Source of the DNA: CALFVT01 sp964513675
Lineage (GTDB): Bacteria; Pseudomonadota; Alphaproteobacteria; Caulobacterales; Maricaulaceae
Length of the DNA stretch: 64,000 nt
Reading direction: 5' to 3'
Assembly (NCBI GenBank): GCA_964513675.1
Contig: CAZEOD010000004.1
Location: forward strand, 1 to 64,000
A program made the position numbers and the translations under genes. The notes beneath the pieces are model-generated. The model worked only from the letters and a program-made list of their open reading frames with translations. It made no database searches and had not been told where the DNA came from. This document shows positions 56,851 to 64,000 of the stretch, one piece after another; position 1 is the stretch's first letter; the number at the start of each line of letters is the position of its first letter.

Positions 56851-57388
56851 GAGCGCGGATAAGCGGGGTCAGCTCGGTTTCGATAATTTGTGATGTGACA
56901 GGGCCCGTGATTTTATATCGAATGGTTCCTGTGTGGTCGATCACATAGGTTTCAGGCACGCCGTAAACGCCATAATTAATAGCAATCGTCCCGTCATTAT
57001 CTGTGCCGATTTTAGCGTATGGATTGCCGAGATCTTTGAGAAATTTCATCGCCGCATCGGGTTTATCTTTATAGTTTAATCCAACGAGTTGAACGGCAGG
57101 GTTTTCGGCAAGCTGTAACATGTAGGGATGTTCTGCGCGGCAGGGCGTGCACCACGACGCCCAGACATTCATAAGCGTTACTTGATTGGGCGCGCCTTTG
57201 AAATCTGATGATCTTAGCCCTATTGGCGAGCCGTCTATTAGCGGCGGCGCAGTGAAGTTAGGCGCGGGTCTATTGAGCAAAGCTGACGGAATATTTTGTG
57301 CATCACGGCCAGACATTAATGCTGCGGTGAAAATAGCAATCAGGGCGGCTGCGAGGATCAGCGGAAGCAAGGCGGCCAGTTTTTTCAT
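56831..57388 (-). CDS. ccmG: Cytochrome c maturation thioredoxin CcmG/DsbE
   Basis: 185 residues: an N-terminal membrane anchor (LAALLPLILAAALIAIF), then a periplasmic thioredoxin domain with the active site WASWCTPCRAEHP. The cis-Pro region is YGVYGVPETYVIDHTG, typical of CcmG. It reduces apocytochrome c or the CcmH thiols for heme attachment. The start ATG overlaps the ccmD stop in an ATGA, so translation is coupled. Confidence 0.94.
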   Translation of the reverse strand: MKKLAALLPLILAAALIAIFTAALMSGRDAQNIPSALLNRPAPNFTAPPLIDGSPIGLRSSDFKGAPNQVTLMNVWASWCTPCRAEHPYMLQLAENPAVQLVGLNYKDKPDAAMKFLKDLGNPYAKIGTDNDGTIAINYGVYGVPETYVIDHTGTIRYKITGPVTSQIIETELTPLIRALTQEAR

Positions 57389-57534
57389 AGCGCGTCAGTC
57401 GCGTCTTGATCTAGGGCCGTTTCTAAGGCCTCAAGTTTTCTGCCCACGCGGCGGCGCGCTGTGATGAGGCTAAGGCCCAAGCCTATCAAAACGGCAAAGA
57501 ATATACCAAAGGCTGCGAGGATAAAGCCGCTCAT
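57385..57534 (-). CDS. ccmD: Heme exporter small protein CcmD
   Basis: 49 residues: start MSGFILAAFGIFFAVLIG, one membrane helix, then TARRRVGRKLEALE and an acidic end. It is below common length cut-offs and is easily missed. It overlaps the ccmC stop by four bases (ATGA) and the ccmG start by four bases (ATGA). CcmD stabilises the CcmABC-CcmE complex and helps release holo-CcmE. Identified by position, size, single-helix topology and the basic stretch after the helix. Confidence 0.88.
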   Translation of the reverse strand: MSGFILAAFGIFFAVLIGLGLSLITARRRVGRKLEALETALDQDATDAL

Positions 57535-58304
57535 TTGGCAGCTCTGTTAGTTTTGGCAGCTTTGGCGCTATGGGCGCGGCGCGCAAGTTTGACTTCAAGG
57601 CTCTCAACGCGGCGGCGCATGATTTCTGTTTGTGTGCCGTAAAGATGAAACGCAAAAAACAACAGGGTTAATCCAATCGCGCTAATCAGTAGCGGCCATA
57701 AAAGACTGGGGTGAATGGTTGGGCCATCGGCGCGAAAAACACTGGCGGGTTGATGAAGCGTATTCCACCAATCAACAGAAAATTTAATAATCGGAATATT
57801 GATAAAGCCAATCAGTGTTAATATCGCCAGCAGCCGCGCAGAACTCGCTGTTTTATCAAGCGTGCGCGCTAAGGCGATCAGGCCCAGATACATGATAAAT
57901 AAAACCAAAACGGAGGTGAGCCGCGCATCCCAAACCCACCATGTTCCCCACATCGGCTTACCCCAAAGGGAGCCTGTGATAAGCGCGAGAAAGGTAAAAC
58001 ACGCGCCAAGCGGCGCAGCGGCGCGGGCGGCGGCATCGGCAATCGGATGCCGCCAGACGAGCGTACCAATGGCTGAGATTGCCATTAAACTATAGGTCAT
58101 CATCGCGAGCCACGCGCTGGGCACATGGATATACATGATCCAAACGGTTTGGCCTTGCTGATAATCTTCGGGCGCTTTGAAAACGCCCCAATATAATCCT
58201 ATAGCTGTGATGATAAGGCCGGCCCAAAATAACCCAGGCGTTACGGCTTGGCTTATGCGCATAAAGCGGGTGGGATTACCCAGATATGAAAACGGTCCAG
58301 CCAT
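57531..58304 (-). CDS. ccmC: Heme transporter permease subunit CcmC
   Basis: 257 residues with six hydrophobic segments and the tryptophan-rich heme-handling motif GTWWVWDARLTS, with the flanking His residues of the family. CcmC loads heme onto CcmE in the periplasm. It begins a ccmC-ccmD-ccmG operon; ccmA and ccmB would normally precede it but the upstream gene here is degP, so they lie elsewhere. Confidence 0.95.
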   Translation of the reverse strand: MAGPFSYLGNPTRFMRISQAVTPGLFWAGLIITAIGLYWGVFKAPEDYQQGQTVWIMYIHVPSAWLAMMTYSLMAISAIGTLVWRHPIADAAARAAAPLGACFTFLALITGSLWGKPMWGTWWVWDARLTSVLVLFIMYLGLIALARTLDKTASSARLLAILTLIGFINIPIIKFSVDWWNTLHQPASVFRADGPTIHPSLLWPLLISAIGLTLLFFAFHLYGTQTEIMRRRVESLEVKLARRAHSAKAAKTNRAAK

Positions 58305-58390
58305 AATAATTATCGCTACCCTATGTTAAATTGGATCGATGAGGTCAATGGTTTATACGGCTGCGCATCTTTTATGCGTCAATTTTACAT

Positions 58391-58419
58391 AAAAATAGCC
58401 GCAGCGCGATGCTGCGGCT
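58391..58419 (-). terminator. Rho-independent terminator of degP
   Basis: On the minus strand AGCCGCAGC (58419-58411) pairs with GCTGCGGCT (58405-58397) around a five-base loop and is followed by ATTTTT. It lies 25 bases past the protease stop. Confidence 0.88.
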
Positions 58420-58443
58420 CAAGGTGGGGAGAGATAAGGGGGC

Positions 58444-59916
58444 CTAGCGAACAGCTAAGAAGATATTAGACCCATTGCGCTCGACAGATAAGGCCAAGGG
58501 GCCGTCCGACGCTTTTACAATTTTTTCAAAAGCTTTCAGGTCTTTCACAGCTTTGCGGTTCACCTTGCGGATAATATCGCCGGGAACGAGGCCCGCGCGC
58601 GCCGCTTTGGTGAGGCGGCGAACATCAGCAATATAGACACCTTCATCACCGCCGCGCGATTCAATATCTTCGGGAATATCGGTCAGAGACGCGCCGCTAA
58701 AGCGTTCAAGCTCGGCTATGGTGTCGTCAACATTATCAGCGCCCGCAGTTTCCTCATCCTCTTCGACGGCCTTGACGGTGATTTTAGTGTTAATGCGGCG
58801 GCCATCACGCAAATATGTGACATCGGTTCGCGTTCCGGGCGGGACGAGGCCGACAGCATTGCGAATGTCATTGGCATTATTAATGGCATCGCCGTTAAAG
58901 CGGATTATAACATCGCCGTCTTCTAATCCGGCTTTATCCGCCGCGCTATCCTTTGTGACTTCGTTAACAAGCGCGCCGTTGCGGTTGGGCAGATCAAGCG
59001 CTTCTTCAAGCCCTTGGTCAATATCACGTATGGATATGCCAATGCGTCCACGCCGGACTTCGCCCGTCTCAATTAACTGCGTTTTCACGCCGTTAACAAT
59101 GTCAATCGGGACCGAGAGGCCAATGCCATTATTGCCGCCAGAGCGCGATATAATTGCGGTGTTAATCCCAATCAACTCGCCTTTGGAATTAATTAAAGCG
59201 CCGCCAGAATTTCCCGGATTAATCGAGGCATCTGTTTGAATGTAATCCTCAAAGCCGTCGCCGCGCCCAAAAGTTCGGCCTGTGCCGCTGATGATGCCGC
59301 TGGTGACGGTATGACTAAAGCCAAAGGGATTGCCAATCGCGATCACATAATCACCCACGCGGTAGCTATCTTCCTTAGCGGAGCGAATTTCTTTTAAGTT
59401 TTTGGCCTCAATTTTGATAACAGCAATATCGGTTTTCTCATCAGAGCCGATGACTTCGGCGTCATATTCACGGCCATCTTCAAGGGTCACAATAATATCT
59501 GTCGCGTTATCAATGACATGGTGATTGGTAATGATATGGCCATCGCGTGAATTTATAATCACGCCAGATCCACCGGATTCACGGGCCCGCCCCGGCCGGC
59601 GTCCTTCTGGAACGCCGCCAAAGAAACGTTCAAATAATTCACGGCTTTGCTCATCTATTTCTGGACGCGCAGTTTGTTTTGGGGCGACCACAACACGAAG
59701 GCTTACAATCGCTGGCGTGACTTGCTCCAATAAAGGCGCCATGGTTAAGACGCCGCGTGTGCTATCCACTGTTAAGGCGCTGGATTGCCCCACAGTTGTC
59801 GGGGATGAAAAAAGGCTCTGCGCGGCGGCATCGGGGGCAAAAGATAAGGCGCTATAGGACAAGCCGGTAAAAGACAGGGCGGCGATACTAATGCCAGCAA
59901 GAATTGATGTGCGCAT
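58444..59916 (-). CDS. degP: Periplasmic Do/DegP-type serine protease
   Basis: 490 residues from ATG 59916, with GGAG seven bases upstream; the longer start at 59940 lacks a site. Signal peptide ends near AAAQS. Catalytic triad: His in TNHHVIDNATD, Asp in KTDIAVIK, Ser in GNSGGALIN. Two PDZ domains follow (about 280-370 and 400-490). It degrades or refolds damaged outer-membrane and periplasmic proteins and is usually induced by envelope stress. It may be important here because of the very large barrel protein, which is inference. Confidence 0.95.
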   Translation of the reverse strand: MRTSILAGISIAALSFTGLSYSALSFAPDAAAQSLFSSPTTVGQSSALTVDSTRGVLTMAPLLEQVTPAIVSLRVVVAPKQTARPEIDEQSRELFERFFGGVPEGRRPGRARESGGSGVIINSRDGHIITNHHVIDNATDIIVTLEDGREYDAEVIGSDEKTDIAVIKIEAKNLKEIRSAKEDSYRVGDYVIAIGNPFGFSHTVTSGIISGTGRTFGRGDGFEDYIQTDASINPGNSGGALINSKGELIGINTAIISRSGGNNGIGLSVPIDIVNGVKTQLIETGEVRRGRIGISIRDIDQGLEEALDLPNRNGALVNEVTKDSAADKAGLEDGDVIIRFNGDAINNANDIRNAVGLVPPGTRTDVTYLRDGRRINTKITVKAVEEDEETAGADNVDDTIAELERFSGASLTDIPEDIESRGGDEGVYIADVRRLTKAARAGLVPGDIIRKVNRKAVKDLKAFEKIVKASDGPLALSVERNGSNIFLAVR

Positions 59917-59996
59917 AGGGGGGCTCCGTTTTATATCCATATAAGATTAAGATAATTTATGCGCTTATGCGCGGAGTTCAACCCAGATTAACAGAG

Positions 59997-60058
59997 TATG
60001 ACAGGATTTTAACCTAACGTTGGGACTCCCGTAATCTTACGGACAGCCTCCTGTCATA
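59997..60058. repeat. Nested inverted repeats upstream of degP
   Basis: TATGACAGGA (59997-60006) and TCCTGTCATA (60049-60058) are exact inverted copies 42 bases apart. Inside lies a second hairpin CCGTAA-TC-TTACGG (60029-60042). The element is between the degP start and the stop of the M50 gene, about 80 bases upstream of the degP start codon. It may be an operator, an RNA structure in the degP leader, or a weak terminator of the upstream operon; no T run is seen. Confidence 0.5.
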
Positions 60059-60064
60059 ATGGCC

Positions 60065-62179
60065 TTAAAAGTCACCTTCGCGAATTAAGACGCGCAAGAT
60101 TTGACGGGTGATACGCGCGGCATAGCTCTGCCGCTTGCCTTTTATTTTAGCAAGGCCCGTGATTGTGCGTCCATTATAAGCCTCATGCATCTCCACTGTG
60201 GATTGAACTTCGTAAACGGGGTTCACCGGTATCAATCCGTTGTCACGCTCGGTATGCACAGCAATTTTCCCGCCGTATAAAGATGTCAGCTCAGCTTTAT
60301 CAATAGAGCTTTGCGCTGTGGGGGCGAGCCGGCTTAGCTGTGTTTTAAAAGCCGGTAGGGCGGGGTCATCGGCAATGAATTTCAGCGGGGCTCCGGCTTT
60401 AATCGCGATTGCATCTTGCTCCGGTGCCAGCGCGAAGAGGGCCGCCGTCCCTGCTTCTGTCTCGGCTGATGAAATTCGGGCTAAACGATCTGCTGCCATA
60501 ACCATACGGCCTGTATGAAAGCGGGGCGACATGCCGCTGATACGGCCATCTTGCGCCGCATAGATCGTTAGGCGGTCTTGCTGGGCGGTTAAGCCGTCAA
60601 GCCGCGCCAACTCGCGGCGGCGCTCATCGCCCAAAAGACTCCCGCTACGGCGTTCGGATAAATTACTATTTCGGCGCGCAAGCTGCGCGTCCAGCAAAGA
60701 CAAGCGGGCGCGGCTCTGCGCAGCTTCAAAGTCTAGGGCGGGCGATTCAAGCTGAAATAAAATATCGCCAGCTTTAACGCTCATATCATTTTGGACATGA
60801 ATCTTAGCAAGCCGCGCGGGATGGGGCGCGTAAATATCACTATGATGCAGGGGCTCTATGCGGGCCGGCGCATTGATATAGCTTTGCCACGGCCAGCACA
60901 TAAAGATAATGGTCAGTAAGACGAGCGCTAATGTTAGGCGTCCGCGTAGTTCAGACATAATATCCATTTTGAAACTCCACCAGTTTTTAAACTCCGCCCA
61001 GATCGGGCGAATAATGAAAAAGATAATTTCGACTGAAAACAGGATAATCCCGATCGCTTTGGGGAAAATATGATGCACCAAAAGCGCAATCCCGATAAAC
61101 AAAAAGAAACGGTAGATCCATGTTGAATAGGCATAGCTTAGAAAGCCGAAAAGCCGGGCGCCCTCGGCTTGACTGGGTTTGGGGGCGCCTAAGTTAAATA
61201 ATGTCTCGCGCATTTTCCAGCGCCCCAGATCAAACCCCGTTTTTTGCAGGTTTTGCACGCCAAAAAAATCAGAGATGAGATAATAACCATCAAATCGCAT
61301 ACAGGGGTTCAGATTCACCAAAAGCGAAAACGCCCATGAAGTTGTTGCGGCAAAAAAGGCAAGGCTGCGGAGTGGGCCATCTGGCAAAAAAGCCCAGAGG
61401 AAGATCGACAAACAGGCAATGATAATTTCAACAATCATCCCCCCGCCGTCAATTAATAATCTTTGGCGCTTATCAAGCAAGCGCCAAGCATCTGTGGTGT
61501 CCGTATAAAGAATCGGAAACATTACCAGAAAGGCGACACCTAACGTGGGAACGCGCGCGCCGAAATGATGGGCGATAAAGGCATGGCCGAGTTCGTGGAA
61601 AGATTTAATAACCGCAAGAGCAAGACCGTAAAATAACAAGCCCTCAAGGGTAAAGAAGTGCCAAAATGTCCGCGTGAATTGCTCCCATTGCGCGGCGGCA
61701 AAATAAAGTCCGATCACCCCTAAGAGGGCGGTGATAATCAGCGTATATTTTGTAAATAAAGGGGATAGCAGCGGATAGCTGGCGCGCAAAAACCGATCTG
61801 GCGCAAATAATGGAATTCGAAAGAATAAATATTTATGCACCATGATTTCGTAAAACGGACGGCGTTTCGCGGCTTCGCGGTCAGCAAAATGGTTGGTCTG
61901 TCCGCTCGGCGGTTCAATCGTTAGCTGTTGCGTATAAAGGAAGTCTGACATCGCCAAAATTTCAACGTCAGAGAGGCCGTGCCGTTCAGCGGCAGGGAGC
62001 ATCTGCGCCAATGGCCCAGCCTGCCAGTTTTGCAAAAGCGTGAGGCCTGAGGCGCCGATCATATGAAAGGCATTGCGTATGGGGTCGAAAATAAACCAGC
62101 GCGGCGCACCGTCATGACTGCGCGGGGCCTCCAGAATTTGCAGCTCTTGCCGTATATGCGGAAGCGTGGGAGCGCTCAT
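60065..62179 (-). CDS. Membrane M50 site-2-type protease fused to HlyD-like domain
   Basis: 704 residues. The N-terminus (to about 90) resembles a PqqD-like peptide-binding domain. The membrane part has the zinc motif HELGH (195-199) and the second metal site NLNPCMRFDG (289-298), both as in S2P/M50 peptidases, with about seven hydrophobic segments. From about 425 the chain is periplasmic and HlyD-like: a lipoyl-type half motif (IYAPHPARLAKIHVQNDMSVKAGDILFQLESP), a helical hairpin and a beta part. This arrangement is known in YydH-type putative peptide metalloproteases that accompany export systems. It ends an operon of three overlapping or near-overlapping genes. The substrate is unknown. 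Confidence 0.85.
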   Translation of the reverse strand: MSAPTLPHIRQELQILEAPRSHDGAPRWFIFDPIRNAFHMIGASGLTLLQNWQAGPLAQMLPAAERHGLSDVEILAMSDFLYTQQLTIEPPSGQTNHFADREAAKRRPFYEIMVHKYLFFRIPLFAPDRFLRASYPLLSPLFTKYTLIITALLGVIGLYFAAAQWEQFTRTFWHFFTLEGLLFYGLALAVIKSFHELGHAFIAHHFGARVPTLGVAFLVMFPILYTDTTDAWRLLDKRQRLLIDGGGMIVEIIIACLSIFLWAFLPDGPLRSLAFFAATTSWAFSLLVNLNPCMRFDGYYLISDFFGVQNLQKTGFDLGRWKMRETLFNLGAPKPSQAEGARLFGFLSYAYSTWIYRFFLFIGIALLVHHIFPKAIGIILFSVEIIFFIIRPIWAEFKNWWSFKMDIMSELRGRLTLALVLLTIIFMCWPWQSYINAPARIEPLHHSDIYAPHPARLAKIHVQNDMSVKAGDILFQLESPALDFEAAQSRARLSLLDAQLARRNSNLSERRSGSLLGDERRRELARLDGLTAQQDRLTIYAAQDGRISGMSPRFHTGRMVMAADRLARISSAETEAGTAALFALAPEQDAIAIKAGAPLKFIADDPALPAFKTQLSRLAPTAQSSIDKAELTSLYGGKIAVHTERDNGLIPVNPVYEVQSTVEMHEAYNGRTITGLAKIKGKRQSYAARITRQILRVLIREGDF

Positions 62180-62191
62180 GATGAGGCGGGG

Positions 62192-63622
62192 CTAAAACCC
62201 GATAAATTGGCGCACAGCCGCGATGGGGCGGCGAAACAGCCAAAAAATTAAAGGCGCGGTGTCACCATAAATCTTGGCAACACCACGCGCACCAATGCGC
62301 GGTAAGGCATAGGGGGATGAGAGCCGCGCATAAGTTTCATAGGCCATTTGGCCGTTTGGGGTGGGCGCGGCGTAATAGCTCGCACGTTCAATCTTGGCCT
62401 CCAGAGGTTTAAGAGGGTCCGCATCCATAAAGACACGAACCCGTGCTCCATCTTGGAGCGCCTCCCCAGCAAGGAGTGGAGAATCAATTTTTAAAATAAT
62501 CTGCTCCGGGTCGGCGATTTCAATAATCGTCTCGCCAGTTGAAACTGGGCGTCCGGTCCAGTCTTGGGCATGGGAGTAAATCGCAAGGCCAGCTTTGGGC
62601 GCGGTTAATTCGGTTTGCTCAAAACGGGTTTTGGCATAATGCGTGCGGGCCTGCGCAAGATCAGTTTCCGCGCGGGCAATGGCAAGCTCCCGCTTGGCCG
62701 CCGTATCAATGAAAGATGTTAAAGAGGCTTTTCTCAGCCGCGCTTGGGCGACAGTTTCCTCGCGGGCGGCCACGTCTAAATCGCTTTTAAATTCAGTATC
62801 CGCCATTTTAACAAGGCGTATGCCGGCTTCGACGCGGCTATTGGGCGCGACAAGAATATTTTCAACGACGCCGTCCATGGGCGCAGCAATAATAAAGGGG
62901 TTATCGGCGACGATTTCAGCCGGCGCGAGCGTAACAACGGGGACGGGTATCAGCCCACATAGCAGAATTATTAAACTGCCGCCTGTTATCCATAATTTTC
63001 GCCGTCTTGATAATGTATCGCGCGGTTTGGCGGATAATGCGCTCCATATAGCGCCGTAGCTCTGGGCGAGCCGCGTCATAATGGTCGTTTGCGCGGGTTC
63101 AAACGGCGCGGCGCGGGTAAATAAAAGTCCGCCCGTATGGCTATGCGGGGCAAAGGGCGCGAAAAAACCATTCGGAAAGACATAGTCAAATGCGGCGCTA
63201 TCATTTTCGGCCTTACCGCCAGATGTTTCGGTAAAAGATAAGGCTTGCGCGCTATTTAAGGCACCAGATTTCGCGCGGCGTTTTAAAATATGACAGATAT
63301 CTTGGATAAAAGGCGAGCCTTTATTGATTTCTGACTGTGAAGACATGGCGGCTATTTTGATCGTCTTGCCGCGGCGCTCCACCCAGAAGATATGGCCAAC
63401 GTCTAAAAGGCGGCGCGGGTGGTTCACAGCTTGATGTTTAAGCGCCAGACGATCAGGCGCGGCGAGGGCTTCATTTTCAAGCGCTAATAAAATCTGTAGC
63501 GGCGTTAATTTTGACTTTTTAGGCGTTTCTTTGGGCGGGTGTTTAGGTGGCGGGGCGTCTGTTGACGCCGCTTTCGGGAAATGCGTGACCTGCGCTGTTA
63601 TTTTGGGGGCGGTATGGGTCAT
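62192..63622 (-). CDS. HlyD-family adaptor with N-terminal GAF-like region
   Basis: 476 residues. A Pro/Lys-rich start is followed by an about 150-residue cytosolic domain (LQILLALENEALAAPDRLALKHQAVN, FWVERRGKTIKIAAMS) with a GAF-like look. One membrane helix follows (about 227-246, LWITGGSLIILLCGLIPVPV), then a periplasmic HlyD body: LAPAEIVADNPFIIAAPMDGVVENILVAPNSRVEAG as first half-lipoyl motif, a helical hairpin and a second half with LTAPKAGLAIYS. It is an adaptor between an inner-membrane protein and probably an outer-membrane channel; the M50 protein is the likely partner. Its ATG overlaps the preceding gene (ATGA). Confidence 0.85.
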   Translation of the reverse strand: MTHTAPKITAQVTHFPKAASTDAPPPKHPPKETPKKSKLTPLQILLALENEALAAPDRLALKHQAVNHPRRLLDVGHIFWVERRGKTIKIAAMSSQSEINKGSPFIQDICHILKRRAKSGALNSAQALSFTETSGGKAENDSAAFDYVFPNGFFAPFAPHSHTGGLLFTRAAPFEPAQTTIMTRLAQSYGAIWSALSAKPRDTLSRRRKLWITGGSLIILLCGLIPVPVVTLAPAEIVADNPFIIAAPMDGVVENILVAPNSRVEAGIRLVKMADTEFKSDLDVAAREETVAQARLRKASLTSFIDTAAKRELAIARAETDLAQARTHYAKTRFEQTELTAPKAGLAIYSHAQDWTGRPVSTGETIIEIADPEQIILKIDSPLLAGEALQDGARVRVFMDADPLKPLEAKIERASYYAAPTPNGQMAYETYARLSSPYALPRIGARGVAKIYGDTAPLIFWLFRRPIAAVRQFIGF

Positions 63623-64000
63623 GATTTATTTTTAGTTTCAAACCGCGCGACACCGCTCATGCCAGATAAGGCACGTTTGGCAGGTTTTGTTATTTTTCCT
63701 GTAATTTCAATCGTTTGACTGACAGGATCGACCGCCGCTCCAATACGCGAGACTTTGCCGCTCAGGACATGGCCTGTTTCATCGACAGTAAAGTCAAAAC
63801 GTGTCCCGGTATCGACATGACGCAGCCATTTTGACGGGATAATAATGGATATATCCGGCGTTCCGGCGCGGTGAATTGTGTAAAGCGGTGCGTTAAGCGC
63901 AGGTGTTTCATAGGCGGCGATGTGTTTTTCCGCAACAATACCGGCATATGGGGCATAGACGCGGCATTTGCCCAATCGGGCTTTTAAGGCATCACGCTCA
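63619..64000 (-). CDS. RND/HlyD-type periplasmic adaptor, 5' end outside the window
   Basis: The frame is open up to base 64000, so the gene starts beyond the window; at least 126 codons are visible. It begins with helical hairpin residues (ERDALKARLGKCR) and the second half-lipoyl motif VYAPYAGIVAEKHIAAYETP, then the beta-barrel domain (FDFTVDETGHVLSGKVSRIGAAVDP and ITGKITKP), and a short end. It overlaps the next adaptor by four bases, so three proteins, two adaptors and one M50 protease, are co-translated. Confidence 0.82.
   Translation of the reverse strand, partial: ERDALKARLGKCRVYAPYAGIVAEKHIAAYETPALNAPLYTIHRAGTPDISIIIPSKWLRHVDTGTRFDFTVDETGHVLSGKVSRIGAAVDPVSQTIEITGKITKPAKRALSGMSGVARFETKNKS

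Overview
The window looks like part of an alphaproteobacterial chromosome, probably a marine or halotolerant member of the Maricaulales/Caulobacterales side of the class. This is inferred from gene content: the cell-cycle proteins TrcR (DUF1013) and RcdA (DUF1465), a DUF1192 protein, the diribonuclease NrnC next to lptC-lptA-lptB, a Cys-free L31, and an osmolyte pair (BCCT transporter plus CosR/EctR-like MarR regulator). There are three runs of N (3402-3501, 10582-10591, 45886-45985), so this is a scaffold of short-read contigs. I see no tRNA, rRNA, CRISPR array, transposase or phage gene.

Layout. 1-3401: the end of a TPR-sulfotransferase, a BCCT transporter and its likely MarR regulator. 3502-12389: housekeeping and metabolic genes (secreted M20 amidohydrolase, HerA-like ATPase, a membrane protein, pyrophosphatase, LysE exporter, flavoprotein, RhlE-type helicase). 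12642-20911: EF-P, an inositol-monophosphatase-like enzyme, an arsR/aquaporin pair, the trcR - DUF1192 - rcdA cell-cycle group, a Bcr/CflA exporter, L31, a secreted rhodanese and L-serine dehydratase, the last behind an intergenic region rich in dyad-symmetric elements. 20925-24727: a minus-strand operon of an outer-membrane protein, a GT2 and a GT-C glycosyltransferase.

24901-31596 is a tightly packed six-gene minus-strand operon: a coiled-coil protein, an unrecognised protein, a classical-AAA ATPase with a Vps4-like pore loop, a DUF6638-type protein, a small membrane protein and a DUF1523 protein. I consider it one of two candidates for an undescribed system; membrane remodelling or envelope stress is a guess from architecture.

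32007-52726 is a single giant surface-protein gene. It is split in two only by a 100-N scaffold gap whose two flanks carry the same 55 bases. Joining them on that overlap leaves one open frame of about 6,854 codons: signal peptide, unique N-terminal domain, 42 tandem DUF11-like repeats of about 108 residues (8 Cys-free, 34 with one Cys pair each), a calcium-type Asp-rich linker, further DUF11 and SdrD-like domains, and a C-terminal outer-membrane beta-barrel ending in Phe. This is the second main candidate.

52869-64000: the LPS-transport operon nrnC-lptC-lptA-lptB, in which LptC carries a second LptA-like domain; an Ogt/Ada-type methyltransferase; ccmC-ccmD-ccmG for cytochrome c maturation (ccmD, 49 residues, is easily missed); a DegP-type protease; and an overlapping three-gene operon of two HlyD-type adaptors and a membrane M50 protease fused to a HlyD domain, running off the window end. 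The last third is thus largely envelope-building machinery: LPS export, periplasmic protein folding and thiol chemistry, protease quality control and a very large outer-membrane protein that would depend on them.
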